From the NCBI RefSeq assembly GCF_020360975.1, contig NW_025408674.1, positions 744,001 through 808,000 on the forward strand: 64,000 nt of DNA, written 5' to 3'. Within the stretch, counting starts at the first letter, position 1; each line of letters starts with the position of its first letter. The notes under the pieces are model-generated. The model was given only the letters and a program-made list of their open reading frames with translations. It was not told the DNA's origin and did not search any database. Shown one piece after another: positions 55,292-64,000 of this stretch. This DNA is from Hirsutella rhossiliensis (taxonomy: Eukaryota > Ascomycota > Sordariomycetes > Hypocreales > Ophiocordycipitaceae). Both the position numbers and the translations under genes were made by a program.

Positions 55292-56197
55292 GCCCTCTAA
55301 GAAACGTTGGTTCCACAGGCTGGCACTTACATGACGCTTGCCTTCATGCGAGACTTGTCGGGGAACTGCCCTCGGGTCACCGAATCATGCGATGTGTCTC
55401 GACGATTCAAACAACATCGGATGTGAGCGCCCCCTGCTACCTTTCAACACGGGTCCAAGTCTAAGTGAGTGGGTCAACTCGGTCGTGAGCATATTGCGGC
55501 GAGTTGTTCGTGGCGACAGAATTGCTCAAGCTTTCACGCGGTCGCATGTGACTTGAGCATACTGAAAGATGAATCGAGGCGCCTCGCTGAAACCTTTGTC
55601 TGGGGTTGACTGTTGCTTTCTTGCACGCTCTACCATAAGAGTGATGAGTGATTGCCCCTCCTTTTCCCTAGGTTGGGGTGCCGTACGCCGGAACAGCCGC
55701 CAATGCATACTCGGCTCGCCGCTGTTACTGCCATGAGAACTGTAGTCGTCTGCGGTGAGCTCGTCCCCCCCACAGTTTGGAATCCGATTGATGCTTCGTT
55801 TGTGGAGGTAAGTAGGACATATCTGGATGTCTGGACACTCCCTACAGCGTTAATGCTAGGGCGAGACAAGCGGGTAGTCCTTAACGAACCCTTCTGGGAG
55901 TCCGGGAAAGTCCTTTGGGACATATCTCAGCGACTGGTGGAAATCTGCATGAATTAACTTGTAACTGGACAGGTCATACATGCAAGATGGTTTCCACGGA
56001 AGGCATGGGTTCTTTTAATGCTTTTGGGGGCACCTTTACGTCGCGCTTCTAACCATAAAATGATTACTTGGAGCGTTTGCATCGACTGGGTGTGGCATCT
56101 GCGTGTGGCCCAAACCTAAGACGCTTACATTGAAAGAATTAGTCGTAGGCAGAAGGCGGACAGTGATGTAAATTACCGTCGGTCTGACTCAGTACCC
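55292..56197. other. Interval without a supportable gene
   Basis: The longest frame (plus, 55652-55957; MRTVVVCGELVPPTVWNPID and LNEPFWESGKVLWDISQRLVE) could be an exon of a real protein, but no start, splice sites or family were recognised. Confidence 0.35.
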
Positions 56198-57029
56198 TCA
56201 TGATAAAACCAGGTGCTCCGTCGACTGTTCTGTACCGGATTTTATCACTACAGACATCTCCATCTCCATCTCTCTATCAACCCGTTTTCTCTGGTGCTCT
56301 TTTATCAGACTGTCAAGAGGTACTGCCGGCATAATTAAAATCACCAGGCAAAGTCCACACTGACCTCCAAACTGGTGTCTCACCCAACCAGTCCCAGAAC
56401 ACACTAGGAGCACGGATGATGCTAAGAACACCAATCCGCTTACTGCTCCCAACCATGGCATCCCCTGGTTTGACGTCGGCTGCTCTGGCTGAGGCCGGTT
56501 AGAGCGTCGGCCAAAACGACGGAAATACTGTGTCTTCCTCCATATCGTTATAACCATGACAACGGTAGTTAAGTGCGACACCATTGGAGCAGCCCACCAG
56601 TATTCGACGCCAGATCGCCCGAATTGCCAGACGGTCGCCCCAATAAAGGGAAGGCGGAAGACTAAAGCTAGTCCAAAAATGATGATTCTCGCCCGATTGG
56701 CGGCGGGAGAAAAATAGGCGTCAATCAAGGGATCGACAACTTGAATAAGCTTTAAACCAATGAGTATGTTGGGGAGATAACTAGACGGGCTGGAATAGAA
56801 GTACCTCGATGATGTCGACGCATAACATGGTGACTCCTTTCCAGGCCGTGAAGAAGGGGTAGGCAAGGACGCTTGGTAAGAGTGCATTTCTCGCACTGCC
56901 GAACAAAGAGGCAAATATTAGTCCGGTTCCCAAGAAGAGAGAGGCCGTAGAAATTAACGCCCAAGTTCGCCTACGCGAAGCTTCTCGTGGCTTGACTCTG
57001 ATCATCCAGTACAGGTAAGGGTCCAGCAT
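56198..57029 (-). CDS. Multi-pass membrane protein, unrecognised family (>=258 aa)
   Basis: The ATG at 57029 begins MLDPYLYWMIRVKPREASRR. A 55-bp intron (56750-56804, GTACTT...TTAAAG) joins IIE to LIQVVDPLIDAYF in frame; without it both frames stop. At least five hydrophobic segments are visible: WALISTASLFLGTGLIFASL, LPSVLAYPFFTAW, IIIFGLALVFRLPFIGATVW, HLTTVVMVITIW and LGAVSGLVFLASSVLLVC, plus a weaker CLVILIMPAVPL. The C-terminal tail is cytosol-like and charged (KEHQRKRVDREMEMEM). Both frames are undamaged. A further 5' exon is possible, because an acceptor-like CCAG lies 12 bp upstream of this ATG and a hydrophobic start (MEQRRLLLVSLTFLVWLIS) lies at about 57235. Substrate unknown. Confidence 0.55.
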
Positions 57030-57471
57030 TGCATACAACCTGGTTCATGCACCTTGGCTTGCATGCGTCTAAGTCCGCCTTGAATAGGAGGGTTCGATCG
57101 CCATGGACCTGCGCAGAGGGTAACTTGCCTGAGTCTGCAGTCAAGATGAACGTGGCCGTGACGACACCATGAGCTCTCTGGTGGAGATGAGCCAAACAAG
57201 GAAGGTCAACGACACGAGCAAAAGGCGTCGTTGCTCCATTCCACATTGGGGTTTGTGAGACAACAGCGCGGCTCTAGGAGGGCATGACTCTCAGCTGTGA
57301 CGATTCCGCAAGATGAGGTTCGCACTGGCTCGTAGAGCCAAGAACCTAGCTCTCACCTGGTCGTCCCTGATCGCGGCCTCGTTGGGGCCGTTGGTCGTGA
57401 ACGCTAAGGAAAGGCCGGATTGTCAGGTCGGGGGAGGAACACAGGACGGATTACCGAGATGGAAAAGATAA

Positions 57472-57987
57472 CTAGTTACGTGGCGATGCCTCCGGCTTAT
57501 TCGTCTCCATAAGAATCATCTCCATCGCCCTTTCTAAAAGTGCTCTGCCCTTATCACTGTCCAACTCATCAACTGAACACCATCCTTGACCTTCCATAAA
57601 AACCGCGCTCGCACCGCAAGTCGCTAGTTTGACGATTCTCCTGGTCTCTTCCTGCCATGTTTCGCGCATACTTGTTTCCATTTCGGCGGTGATGCTCTTA
57701 AAAACCGGGATGTTCACTCCCACACCCAACCTGAAAGGCCCCCAAAAATTTCTATTCTCACTGAGCTTTCGACACTCCCAGTAACGGAATAGAGATGCTT
57801 TATCTCGAAGGTCGTGGAACTTGCTGCGGAATGTTTTGTCCTGCATACACCTCTTGCAAGTTTCGGTGATGATCTGAAACGGTTGAACTCCAAGTTGGCA
57901 CGGCTCGTCATGGCTGCACCTCTTCTGATCAACATCATTGAGGTGACCGCACCTAATCGAGCATGGGGTGACAAGATGTGATGCCAT
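57472..57987 (-). CDS. Unrecognised 171-aa protein with N-terminal Cys/His cluster
   Basis: Open frame from ATG 57987 to the stop at 57472. The N-terminus has Cys/His pairs (TPCSIRCGHL, KRCSHDEPC, CKRCMQ) that could bind zinc, followed by an Arg/Glu-rich helical part (SMRETWQEETRRIVKLAT) and an acidic C-terminus. No signal peptide and no membrane segment. Same strand as the membrane-protein gene 440 bp downstream. A 5' extension from 58076 in another frame (MASNGDKVFTISSLLSLLRL) overlaps its start and is less likely. Function unknown. Confidence 0.5.
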   Translation of the reverse strand: MASHLVTPCSIRCGHLNDVDQKRCSHDEPCQLGVQPFQIITETCKRCMQDKTFRSKFHDLRDKASLFRYWECRKLSENRNFWGPFRLGVGVNIPVFKSITAEMETSMRETWQEETRRIVKLATCGASAVFMEGQGWCSVDELDSDKGRALLERAMEMILMETNKPEASPRN

Positions 57988-58074
57988 CGTCTTATTGCAG
58001 GTAGCTTGACTTTGTTGAGTCGCAGAAGACTTAGAAGACTTGAAATGGTGAAGACTTTATCGCCATTCGATGCC

Positions 58075-58082
58075 ATATATAC
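58075..58082 (-). promoter_or_regulatory. TATA box upstream of the 171-aa gene
   Basis: GTATATAT on the minus strand, about 90 bp before the ATG at 57987. Confidence 0.4.
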
Positions 58083-60220
58083 CAGAAATCCAGCTCCGCA
58101 GGTGCCTGCACACTCTCTGCGCCTACAATGCGAAGAAAAGCCAATAATACTTCACCTGAAATCTGTCGCAGGTCTTAAAGTCTCACTACTGTGCTATGTC
58201 GTTGGCCATGTCACCTGCAGCGTGTGCAGGGTGCAAGCAAGCCCGGTACAGGATCGATCAGGCCTGGCTTATGTTACTGTATGGCTGTGTCCATATATGC
58301 GCCATTTTATAAACCCTGCTCCGTAGCTGCCACTTTCTCTGCGCCCGACGCTTCAACTAGAAGCTGCCGCAGGATTTGAAGTCTCAGGAAGGCGTTTAGA
58401 CCGGGCCAGGGCCACGCATTCATGTTCCCTGACACTTGTTGGTAGGGGGACATGCCCTTCTAACCCCTGCGAGCTGGACCACGGATGCATGGCCCCTGTG
58501 ATTACGAGGAACGGTTCGGATGGAGCCCAGCCTGTGAAATGGATGGTTTTAATTCGCCGGGAGGCTCTAAGGTTATGCCCAATAGGGCCTAGACGTCTAG
58601 CTGATTGCGCTTCCTCTTTTGTCTCGACCGCCCGCAAGCCCTTCCTCGCTTCCTACGCTCTGCATCCCTTAACCTCGTAATGTCAGTGATAGGCCCGCCA
58701 CTTTCTCCAAGTGTTCGGCATCCTATCCTCAGCAGCTGAAGCGTGGTCTGTCGCTGTGTGAAACTTTTTGATGCTAGTGTTGCTCAGTCTGCATAGTCAC
58801 CTCGACTGCTGCCCCTGCTCTCTGTCGAGCCTTCCCGTCGCGATTGGGAATTTGATCGCTGCTCACTGCTCTCGTCTAGCGCCCAATTCCCGGGTCGTGC
58901 ACTGCTTGTCCTTCACAAAAGTACGACAGGTTTCCGATTTTTGTTCTCGCGCATTGCAGCATGATCTCGCGTTCCGCCATCCATTTCTTGCATCGGAAAA
59001 GAAGATGCTCCCTTGACCGCGGTCGTACAAAGCGGACTCCGTGAGCCCGGCCCATGTTGCCCACAAAGAGGCGAGATGGGGATCATGATAACCAAGACAC
59101 AGCGGCCACAGTTGCATCGCCATTCGGGGCCCATTTCTATTGGCACACAGACAAGCCGAGATGCATTCGTCAAGCAGACAGTCGGTGCGGGCCAGACGCG
59201 CCAGGCGGAAGGCCGATAACCCGGATATAATTCCGGCTGCAAGACTCGAGTCAGCATCCCTTGCGTCTTCTCCAACCGAAGGTGATGAAGAACACAGCCG
59301 CGCGTACGCCCGCCTCGGACGGAGGCCAGCTGTCTGTCAGGGTTGTCGAGGGTGTACGGATCGGCCGTCCGCAAGGCGAAGCGGCAGTGCCGGGATGAGG
59401 CCAAATGAATCCATCGGGCATGCGAGTCGCATGGAAAATGAGTGTCGTCGGAAGCAACGTTGAAGGTAGCACTCCAAGATGTTGGTGGACTATCCTACGA
59501 CCCATTCAGCCAAAAGAGGGAGATGATGGACTGGGAGAAGTGCATGTAGTTGAATGGTTGACGCCAAGGCCATCACATCAAGTTGCTTCTGGAGAAAGTT
59601 GTCACCAGGGGTGAAATCTTGCGGGACGGAGGAAGAGGGCACGCCGCTTCGGCCGAGAGCAGACTCCGAGGAAACGTATCCGAGCCAGGACTCGGAGGCA
59701 GAGGACGACGGGGCTGCAAGTTGAAGGACTAGCTAGCTTCTTGCGTTTCCTTGAGGAAGAGCCTGTTCAGCTGGGGGTAGACAAGGTGCACACTAGTGCC
59801 GCACAAAGGAAGGCGTCGACGGTACGTGGCTTTTGTCAGGCCTTCCGCGATGCGAACACGGCCAATACAGACTAGCATGCTGTGCTACCGCAAGCGGACA
59901 AGAGTAGAGTGGAGGGAGATAGCATTGGCTCAGTGGCTGTCAATTTGTAATCCTAAGGGTGCTAGAATTGCTTCCCTAAGGACAGGTGAGTAACGGTCCG
60001 TGCAGAGTGCACGTGATGCTTGAACCGAGGTGGCTTGTTGTCGGCGGCCTCAACTTCATAGCCACCTTGGCTATGAGCACTTGTTCCCGGACGAGCTCAA
60101 GGGCGTTGCGCTGGTAGAGAAGTTGATCGCGGTAAACTCGTGCTACGGATTTGCCACACGGCGTATAATCCCGGGCGAGTAGCGGCAGGCCGTGAGGTAG
60201 CCAAACCACGTCAAGGTCAC
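58083..60220. other. Two-kilobase interval with no supportable gene
   Basis: Several medium frames overlap on both strands (for example minus 59404-58913, with PEWRCNCGRCVLVIM; plus 59140-59463, with VCQGCRGCTDRPSARR). None shows a recognised domain or clear splice structure. An acidic Glu/Asp-coding stretch at about 59630-59725 (plus) may be a decayed low-complexity tail. Confidence 0.4.
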
Positions 60221-60430
60221 GTCATGGTGTCCCCAAACAATGTGCAGCAGCTGGTGACGAAAAGTGCTGCTGCACCCGCTCTTGCACGTGTCGTGGCAGG
60301 GGGTGGAAAGTCAACTTCAAGTGATTTATCGGGTCTCCTGTCCGTGAGGCGGCGAGTTGTTGAGGGTGCGCTTGTTTGGCTGAGGAAGATCAATCCTCGC
60401 TATGCCGAGATCGAGGTCAACTCGGCAGGG
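60221..60430 (+). pseudogene. Helitron DUF6570-like fragment
   Basis: Reads SPNNVQQLVTK, then DLSGLLSVRRRVVEGALVWL and RKINPRYAEIEVN. This is the pattern seen at the end of the Helitron N-terminal domain (compare FRVRRQAVMIWLDYLRHHHP at about 34350). Similarity ends near 60430, where LINE-like sequence on the other strand begins. Confidence 0.5.
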
Positions 60431-60940
60431 ATGATAGTTGGGACCGCACAGGGTGTCGTCGTGGGTGTACGATTGCCTAGAAAGGGCTGCACATCGCCAG
60501 CTATACTGTCCCTCCTTAAGCGCATATTCTTTTCGATGGCCTGTCGGATCTCTCCGACTTCCGCCTTGCTTCTGTCCTTATATTCGACTCTGGACGTATC
60601 AAAAGTACAGTACAAGGTCTCAGTGGAGGCGCTTGGTGCTGTGCGAATCAACGAAAGGGTGCGGACGTTTGTCGCCTGGCTCGGGGGTGATGTGTGGCCA
60701 CATCTGCGTATGACATTCGTGGACCGGTCTGGTGGCTCGCGAGGATCGGCTACTCGCGATCACATTAAGCTTGTCGCGCATGTGCTTCAGTTCATCGCCT
60801 GTCTCCTTGACTTGTCGGTTTAGTTCTTGGATGATTTGCAGCTGTCCAGTGCCGCTGCTGCTGACCTTTCGCGGCTCGGTCGTGCTGTTAGCCGCAGCCT
60901 CGTCCAGTGTCGCTCGCGTCGTGCTTCTGGCGCTTTTCAC
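60431..60940 (-). pseudogene. Tad-type LINE ORF1 remnant
   Basis: The minus strand reads a coiled coil (LQIIQELNRQVKETGDELKH, MRDKLNVIASS), then in another frame CTFDTSRVEYKDRSKAEVGE and IRQAIEKNMRLRRD. This order is characteristic of ORF1 of fungal Tad1-like LINEs. No reverse transcriptase or poly-A end is present; the fragment joins Helitron sequence at about 60430. Confidence 0.5.
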
Positions 60941-61205
60941 TTTCCTATTCGCCGGGTCTTCAAGCTGTCGTGCGGTGTTTCGGACCTTGCTCCTAAGCTT
61001 GACTCGACCTTTTCGTGGGCGTCGGAGTGAAGGGCGCCCTGCCCCACCATGATGACGGCCTCCGCCCGCCCTTCAATATTCACCAGAGTTGATAGCCGGA
61101 AAATATTTTCCCGGCCTTAGGCGCCAGCCCGATTGTTGCACAACCGTCACCTTCAGGCACCGATGGACCTTTCTGTCCATCAACCTCTGCTGCACAGTTC
61201 TGCTT

Positions 61206-61966
61206 ATGGCGTCAACGACATTCTCTATTGAGGACGCAAGGAGATTCCTTCTTGAAGATGGCTTCTACCACTTGTTGGACCCGGAACAGCAGGAACATAA
61301 AATGGCCATGGCGCAGGAAGACTTTGCCCTGTCGTCGGAGTACGGCCTGGACTTTTGCAAGCTCAAAGTCCTTGACGACTTGGTCAGTAATGGCGAGACA
61401 TCCTGGTGATATTTACCTAACTCGGATAAGCGCATTCGATCAATCCTTGAGGCCTTCTTTGAATGGTCCGGCCTAGGACTCTATCTACGATACAGAAGAG
61501 ATCCAGGTCACATATTCTCCTTTAGGAGGGGTGGCGCAAAGGCTGGTTTGCGCGTCCTGCTTGTTCAGGTGTGGAGCAAGGGATCTCGAGCGGCATTCTA
61601 CAGCGGTTCACATTTGCATTCGTTACCTACCGTTCGAGCAGCAAACGACTTGTTCGAAATACCATCTGCTGCCTTGAGGAGAGTAGGCTGTGAAGGCAAA
61701 GAGACTGAATTTTCGAATGGCGGCTTGTGAGTTTATCCGCCGCCGCCGCCCCGGCATTTACGTTCTGACGTTCGTTTAGAGTTATTCTCGACGCTCGACT
61801 GTCTTTCGAGATCAAGCAAGGCTCCGCAACCATGTTTGCATTTACAACCAGGGACGAACTGGCGACATGGGCTAAAATGATCCTGCCGAAGTCACCGGGC
61901 TTGGCGCAAAAGGTCGCCGAAATGGAGAGCACAACTATCGGCGTAAATTTTGCATTTGAGGAATGA
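61206..61966 (+). pseudogene. Unrecognised two-exon gene with one in-frame TGA
   Basis: The ATG at 61206 starts MASTTFSIEDARRFLLEDGF. The same frame continues to 61726 except for a single TGA at 61407-61409 (NGETSW-stop-YLPNSDKRIRSILEAFFEW). A 53-bp intron (61727-61779, GTGAGT...GTTTAG, TTCTGAC branch) joins GGL to VILDARLSFEIKQGSATMFA, and the protein ends VNFAFEE at 61966. Exons total 708 nt, an exact multiple of three. The flanking frame makes a Trp codon (TGG) to TGA change the simplest explanation. Soluble, about 235 residues, no known family. Convergent with the zinc-finger gene 38 bp away. Confidence 0.55.
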
Positions 61967-62004
61967 GGAGTGAACTCTGAAGACATGGCTTAACAGAAAA
62001 AAGA

Positions 62005-63229
62005 TTATTGCTCTTGGTACCCTGCAGCTTCATCCTGGAATTCAACACCATTGTTTTGCATACTTCGAGACCGATCAACTGTTGGAAGCAAAGGTGAAGT
62101 CATGATGTCTGTATGAACTTGATCCAACCCCCCCTGGTATTGCTGCGCCGTATGGTTTGGCGGAAAGGTCATGTTCCAGAAGACGGGAGCGCTATAGTCT
62201 TCATACGGTTGGTCCAGAAGTTGCGAAGTCCGGTACAAGGTCGGCACTGGAATATTTGCAAAGTCGCCGATAGCCATGGCCTCATCACAGCTAGCCGATG
62301 GCCTAAGAGTGGTGACTGATTGCATGGAGTTGAGGACGTGGCCACGGCCCGTGCCTTGTTGGACGTTAGAACGCTGGCGAGGAAAATTCCGGAAAGAGTT
62401 CCATACCTATGAGGTCATGGAAAGGAGCTGGTGGCAATGAGTTCCTAATTTTCTCATCGACGCTGTTAGTTTCTGCTCTTGTCCTGGTCCTTTGAGCCCT
62501 CGAAGTCGTCGGGCTCAATTCCATGTTTGCGACATCCAAAGATCGTTTCTTGGTCCTATTTTCCCCTCTTTTTGATGGATGCCGAGATCCTGCAAGTAAA
62601 GGACGCAGCTCATCATCGACCCGTTTACGGAGCCCATCGCAGATCTGGGCTGTATACGAATATTTTGCCTCATGCCCATCTCTATGGCTGCTTGCATGCC
62701 CAATGTACTGACTCGCCCTGGTGAAAACTCGGAAGCAATACACGCATACTTCTTCGCACCGAACGTCTGCGCTTGGAGTATTAGCAATCCGCCTATCCAG
62801 AAAATGGAACGAGTGTTACGTGTTGCAAAGTGCCGCCGAAGTCTTTTCTTTTGTCGAAGGGCTCGTTTCGCCTGCAGTCTTTGTAGGGGCAGTAGTGTGA
62901 TCGCGACCATGCGATGTTCGTCGCTGCATATGCTACTTCACCGTCATCGTCCTCTCCGTCGCAGTTATCGCCATTCCCATTATCGTTGCCATCATTTCCA
63001 TCACATGGCGTATCGTAGCTATCGATGAGCTGACTTGAGTGGGCTCGACATTTGGCGATCTCGGCTGATAGAAAGCTTTCCTTAGACTGGAGAAAGATCA
63101 GCACGGCCAGTGAAACGGCTAGAGATAACTTACTCGATATCCTTCAATATGGGTGCGTAGCTCCCTGTTTGTTGGAAAGCAGCCCAAGCAAATCTGACAT
63201 TGTCGCTGCTGATAGATCTCATCCGACAT
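62005..63229 (-). CDS. C2H2 zinc-finger protein, four exons, one apparent 1-base deletion
   Basis: A probable nuclear DNA-binding protein. The ATG at 63229 starts MSDEIYQQRQCQICLGC, a first finger-like unit with RELRTHIEGY. Introns: 63087-63133 (GTAAGT...CTCCAG), 62767-62819 (GTAACA...GCGCAG, TGCTAATAC branch) and 62355-62406 (GTATGG...AACAAG, TTCTAAC branch). Exon 2 has an Asn/Gly/Asp-rich acidic stretch and a second finger (YCPYKDC...). Exon 3 holds a classical CX2CX12HX3H finger (CVYCFRVFTRASQYIGHASSH) and a basic region (KRGENRTKKRS). Exon 4 is Ser/Pro/Gln-rich. Around 62846 one base seems missing (GACTTCGGCGG); one added base would read FRRHFATH, completing the second finger and keeping all splice phases. 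About 357 aa. Confidence 0.65.
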
Positions 63230-63486
63230 GTTCTCGTCAATTTTTGGAGGACGAAATGGCAAGACAGTCAGCTGGGCAGAAAATTATGTGGAGGATACGG
63301 GGTATCACATGTTGCCCTTGTGGCCAATAAGCAATTTGCTGAGGTAGCGAGCTGACAAATTTCCCCGCCTTTAGGTTTCTCCACCTCTCATGTCGGGAAG
63401 CATTCACCCTTTTGATATCCTTGCTAAGAACTATTTGACTCGCCTTGACTCGCATCTGCTTACAACTGCCTGTGCCGAAAACGAAA

Positions 63487-63885
63487 ATGTCCAAATGTTC
63501 CACATGCGCCGGTCATGGCGTGGTCAAGGGAATCATATGCCCTGATTGCGGCGGGAAGGAGAGACCGTGAAGTGCAGGCGGGCATCATCTTGTAGGTGAG
63601 CGCGTCTGGAACGCACGACAGCCGACAGATTACCGCTTCGTATTTTACTAATTCATCTGTCAGCATAATCACGAGCCAAAAGAGCAAGAGCAAGACGAGC
63701 GGAAAGACGAACAGCCAGAGGAACAGCCAGAGGAACAGCCAGAGGAACAGCCAGAGGAACAGCCAGAGGAACAGCCAGAAGAGCAGCTAGCCAAGCAGCA
63801 GGACGAGCCCCTTAGAGCAAGACTACCGACATGCAGCAAGTGCCACACAGAAGGTCATAGGAGAGGTGCAAATGTTGCCCATTAA
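63487..63885 (+). CDS. Small zinc-ribbon protein with EQPE repeat, structure uncertain
   Basis: The ATG at 63487 starts MSKCSTCAGHGVVKGIICPD, a CXXCXGHG...CPDCGG zinc-ribbon/DnaJ-type Cys pattern. The frame meets a TGA at 63568 that overlaps a possible donor (GTGAAG, 63567); an acceptor CTGTCAG ends at 63663 after a TACTAAT branch site. The downstream frame ending at 63885 encodes six EQPE units and a second Cys/His motif TCSKCHTEGHRRGAN, echoing the first. Direct splicing gives a neighbouring frame (SQRN repeats, stop at about 63793), so a one-base indel or another splice site must be invoked. Divergent from the zinc-finger gene. Confidence 0.4.
63709..63780. repeat. 12-bp tandem repeat, six copies
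   Basis: GAACAGCCAGAG in six head-to-tail copies, the last with a final A. The unit is a multiple of three, so all frames stay open through it. Confidence 0.9.
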
Positions 63886-64000
63886 AAGGGTAGCAGTAAT
63901 CGTGCCCGCCCCCACTTTATTGGGATGATGATGATGATTTATTTCGCCCGGAGGATATTTCCTATAATTAGGGCCTAGACGTTTTTCAGCTATTGACAAT

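Noticed and set aside
57085..57160. GGTTCGATCGCC as a possible tRNA T-loop
   Set aside because: No matching acceptor, D or anticodon stems around it.
1..64000. Strong RIP (repeat-induced point mutation) signature
   Set aside because: Repeats are not AT-rich, and the repeat pairs compared (LTRs, MULE derivatives, pogo copies) differ by few transitions; indels dominate. A RIP-index calculation was not possible here.

Overview
This is nuclear DNA of a filamentous ascomycete (Pezizomycotina, most likely Sordariomycetes; species not identifiable). The evidence is short 45-65 bp spliceosomal introns with GTRNGT donors and CTAAC/CTGAC-like branch points, fungal-type hAT, Fot/pogo, MULE, Helitron, Ty1/copia and Ty3/gypsy chromodomain elements, and a fungal secreted M43 metalloprotease. 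No rRNA, tRNA, CRISPR array or bacterial-type operon was seen. About 80 % of the window is transposable-element sequence, much of it nested.

Layout. 1-2529: hAT element (-), cut by the window edge. 2802-3997: short MULE derivative. 4000-6676: second hAT (+), whose 3' end lies in a pogo fragment (6677-7318, -). 7710-9080: small secreted cysteine-rich protein gene, an unrecognised gene and an LTR-like sequence. 9280-10925: DDE-integrase gene (-). 11113-12291: second short MULE derivative with an 8-bp target duplication. 13563-15749: complete pogo element with TA target site. 16627-17578: two-exon orphan gene (-). 18620-22261: Helitron fragment and Copia-like pol. 22597-32919: pogo element with 133-bp inverted repeats, split by a 7.5-kb gypsy chromovirus (23905-31390). 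33347-36900: Helitron that has lost its Rep region. 37493-43581: Copia element. 44169-46187: M43 metalloprotease gene. 46235-55291: MULE interrupted by a pogo copy (48537-55009), itself interrupted by a Copia (49369-53649). 55292-64000: mostly single-copy sequence with five host genes plus Helitron and LINE remnants.

Insertion history can be read from target duplications. Copia B (TTGTC) entered pogo copy 2, inside that element's intron; pogo copy 2 (TA) had entered codon 10 of the MULE transposase. Gypsy (AACCT) entered the second pogo family. Copia A (AAGGT) landed about 590 bp upstream of the metalloprotease start, and the MULE lies 47 bp after its stop, so that gene sits between two elements.

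Reading-frame damage is striking. Nearly every long gene, transposon or host, is broken by single-base frameshifts, often repairable by adding one base to a short homopolymer, while the LTR pairs of two retroelements appear to differ only by 1-2 bp indels. Residual sequencing indels are therefore a serious alternative to true pseudogenisation, and 'pseudogene' here means 'not open as given'.

The most interesting non-transposon loci are the M43 metalloprotease, which ends in four LVHLSRR-like repeats resembling Kex2-processed peptide precursors; an 84-residue secreted cysteine-rich protein; a C2H2 zinc-finger gene with four exons; and a zinc-ribbon gene with an EQPE repeat at the right end.
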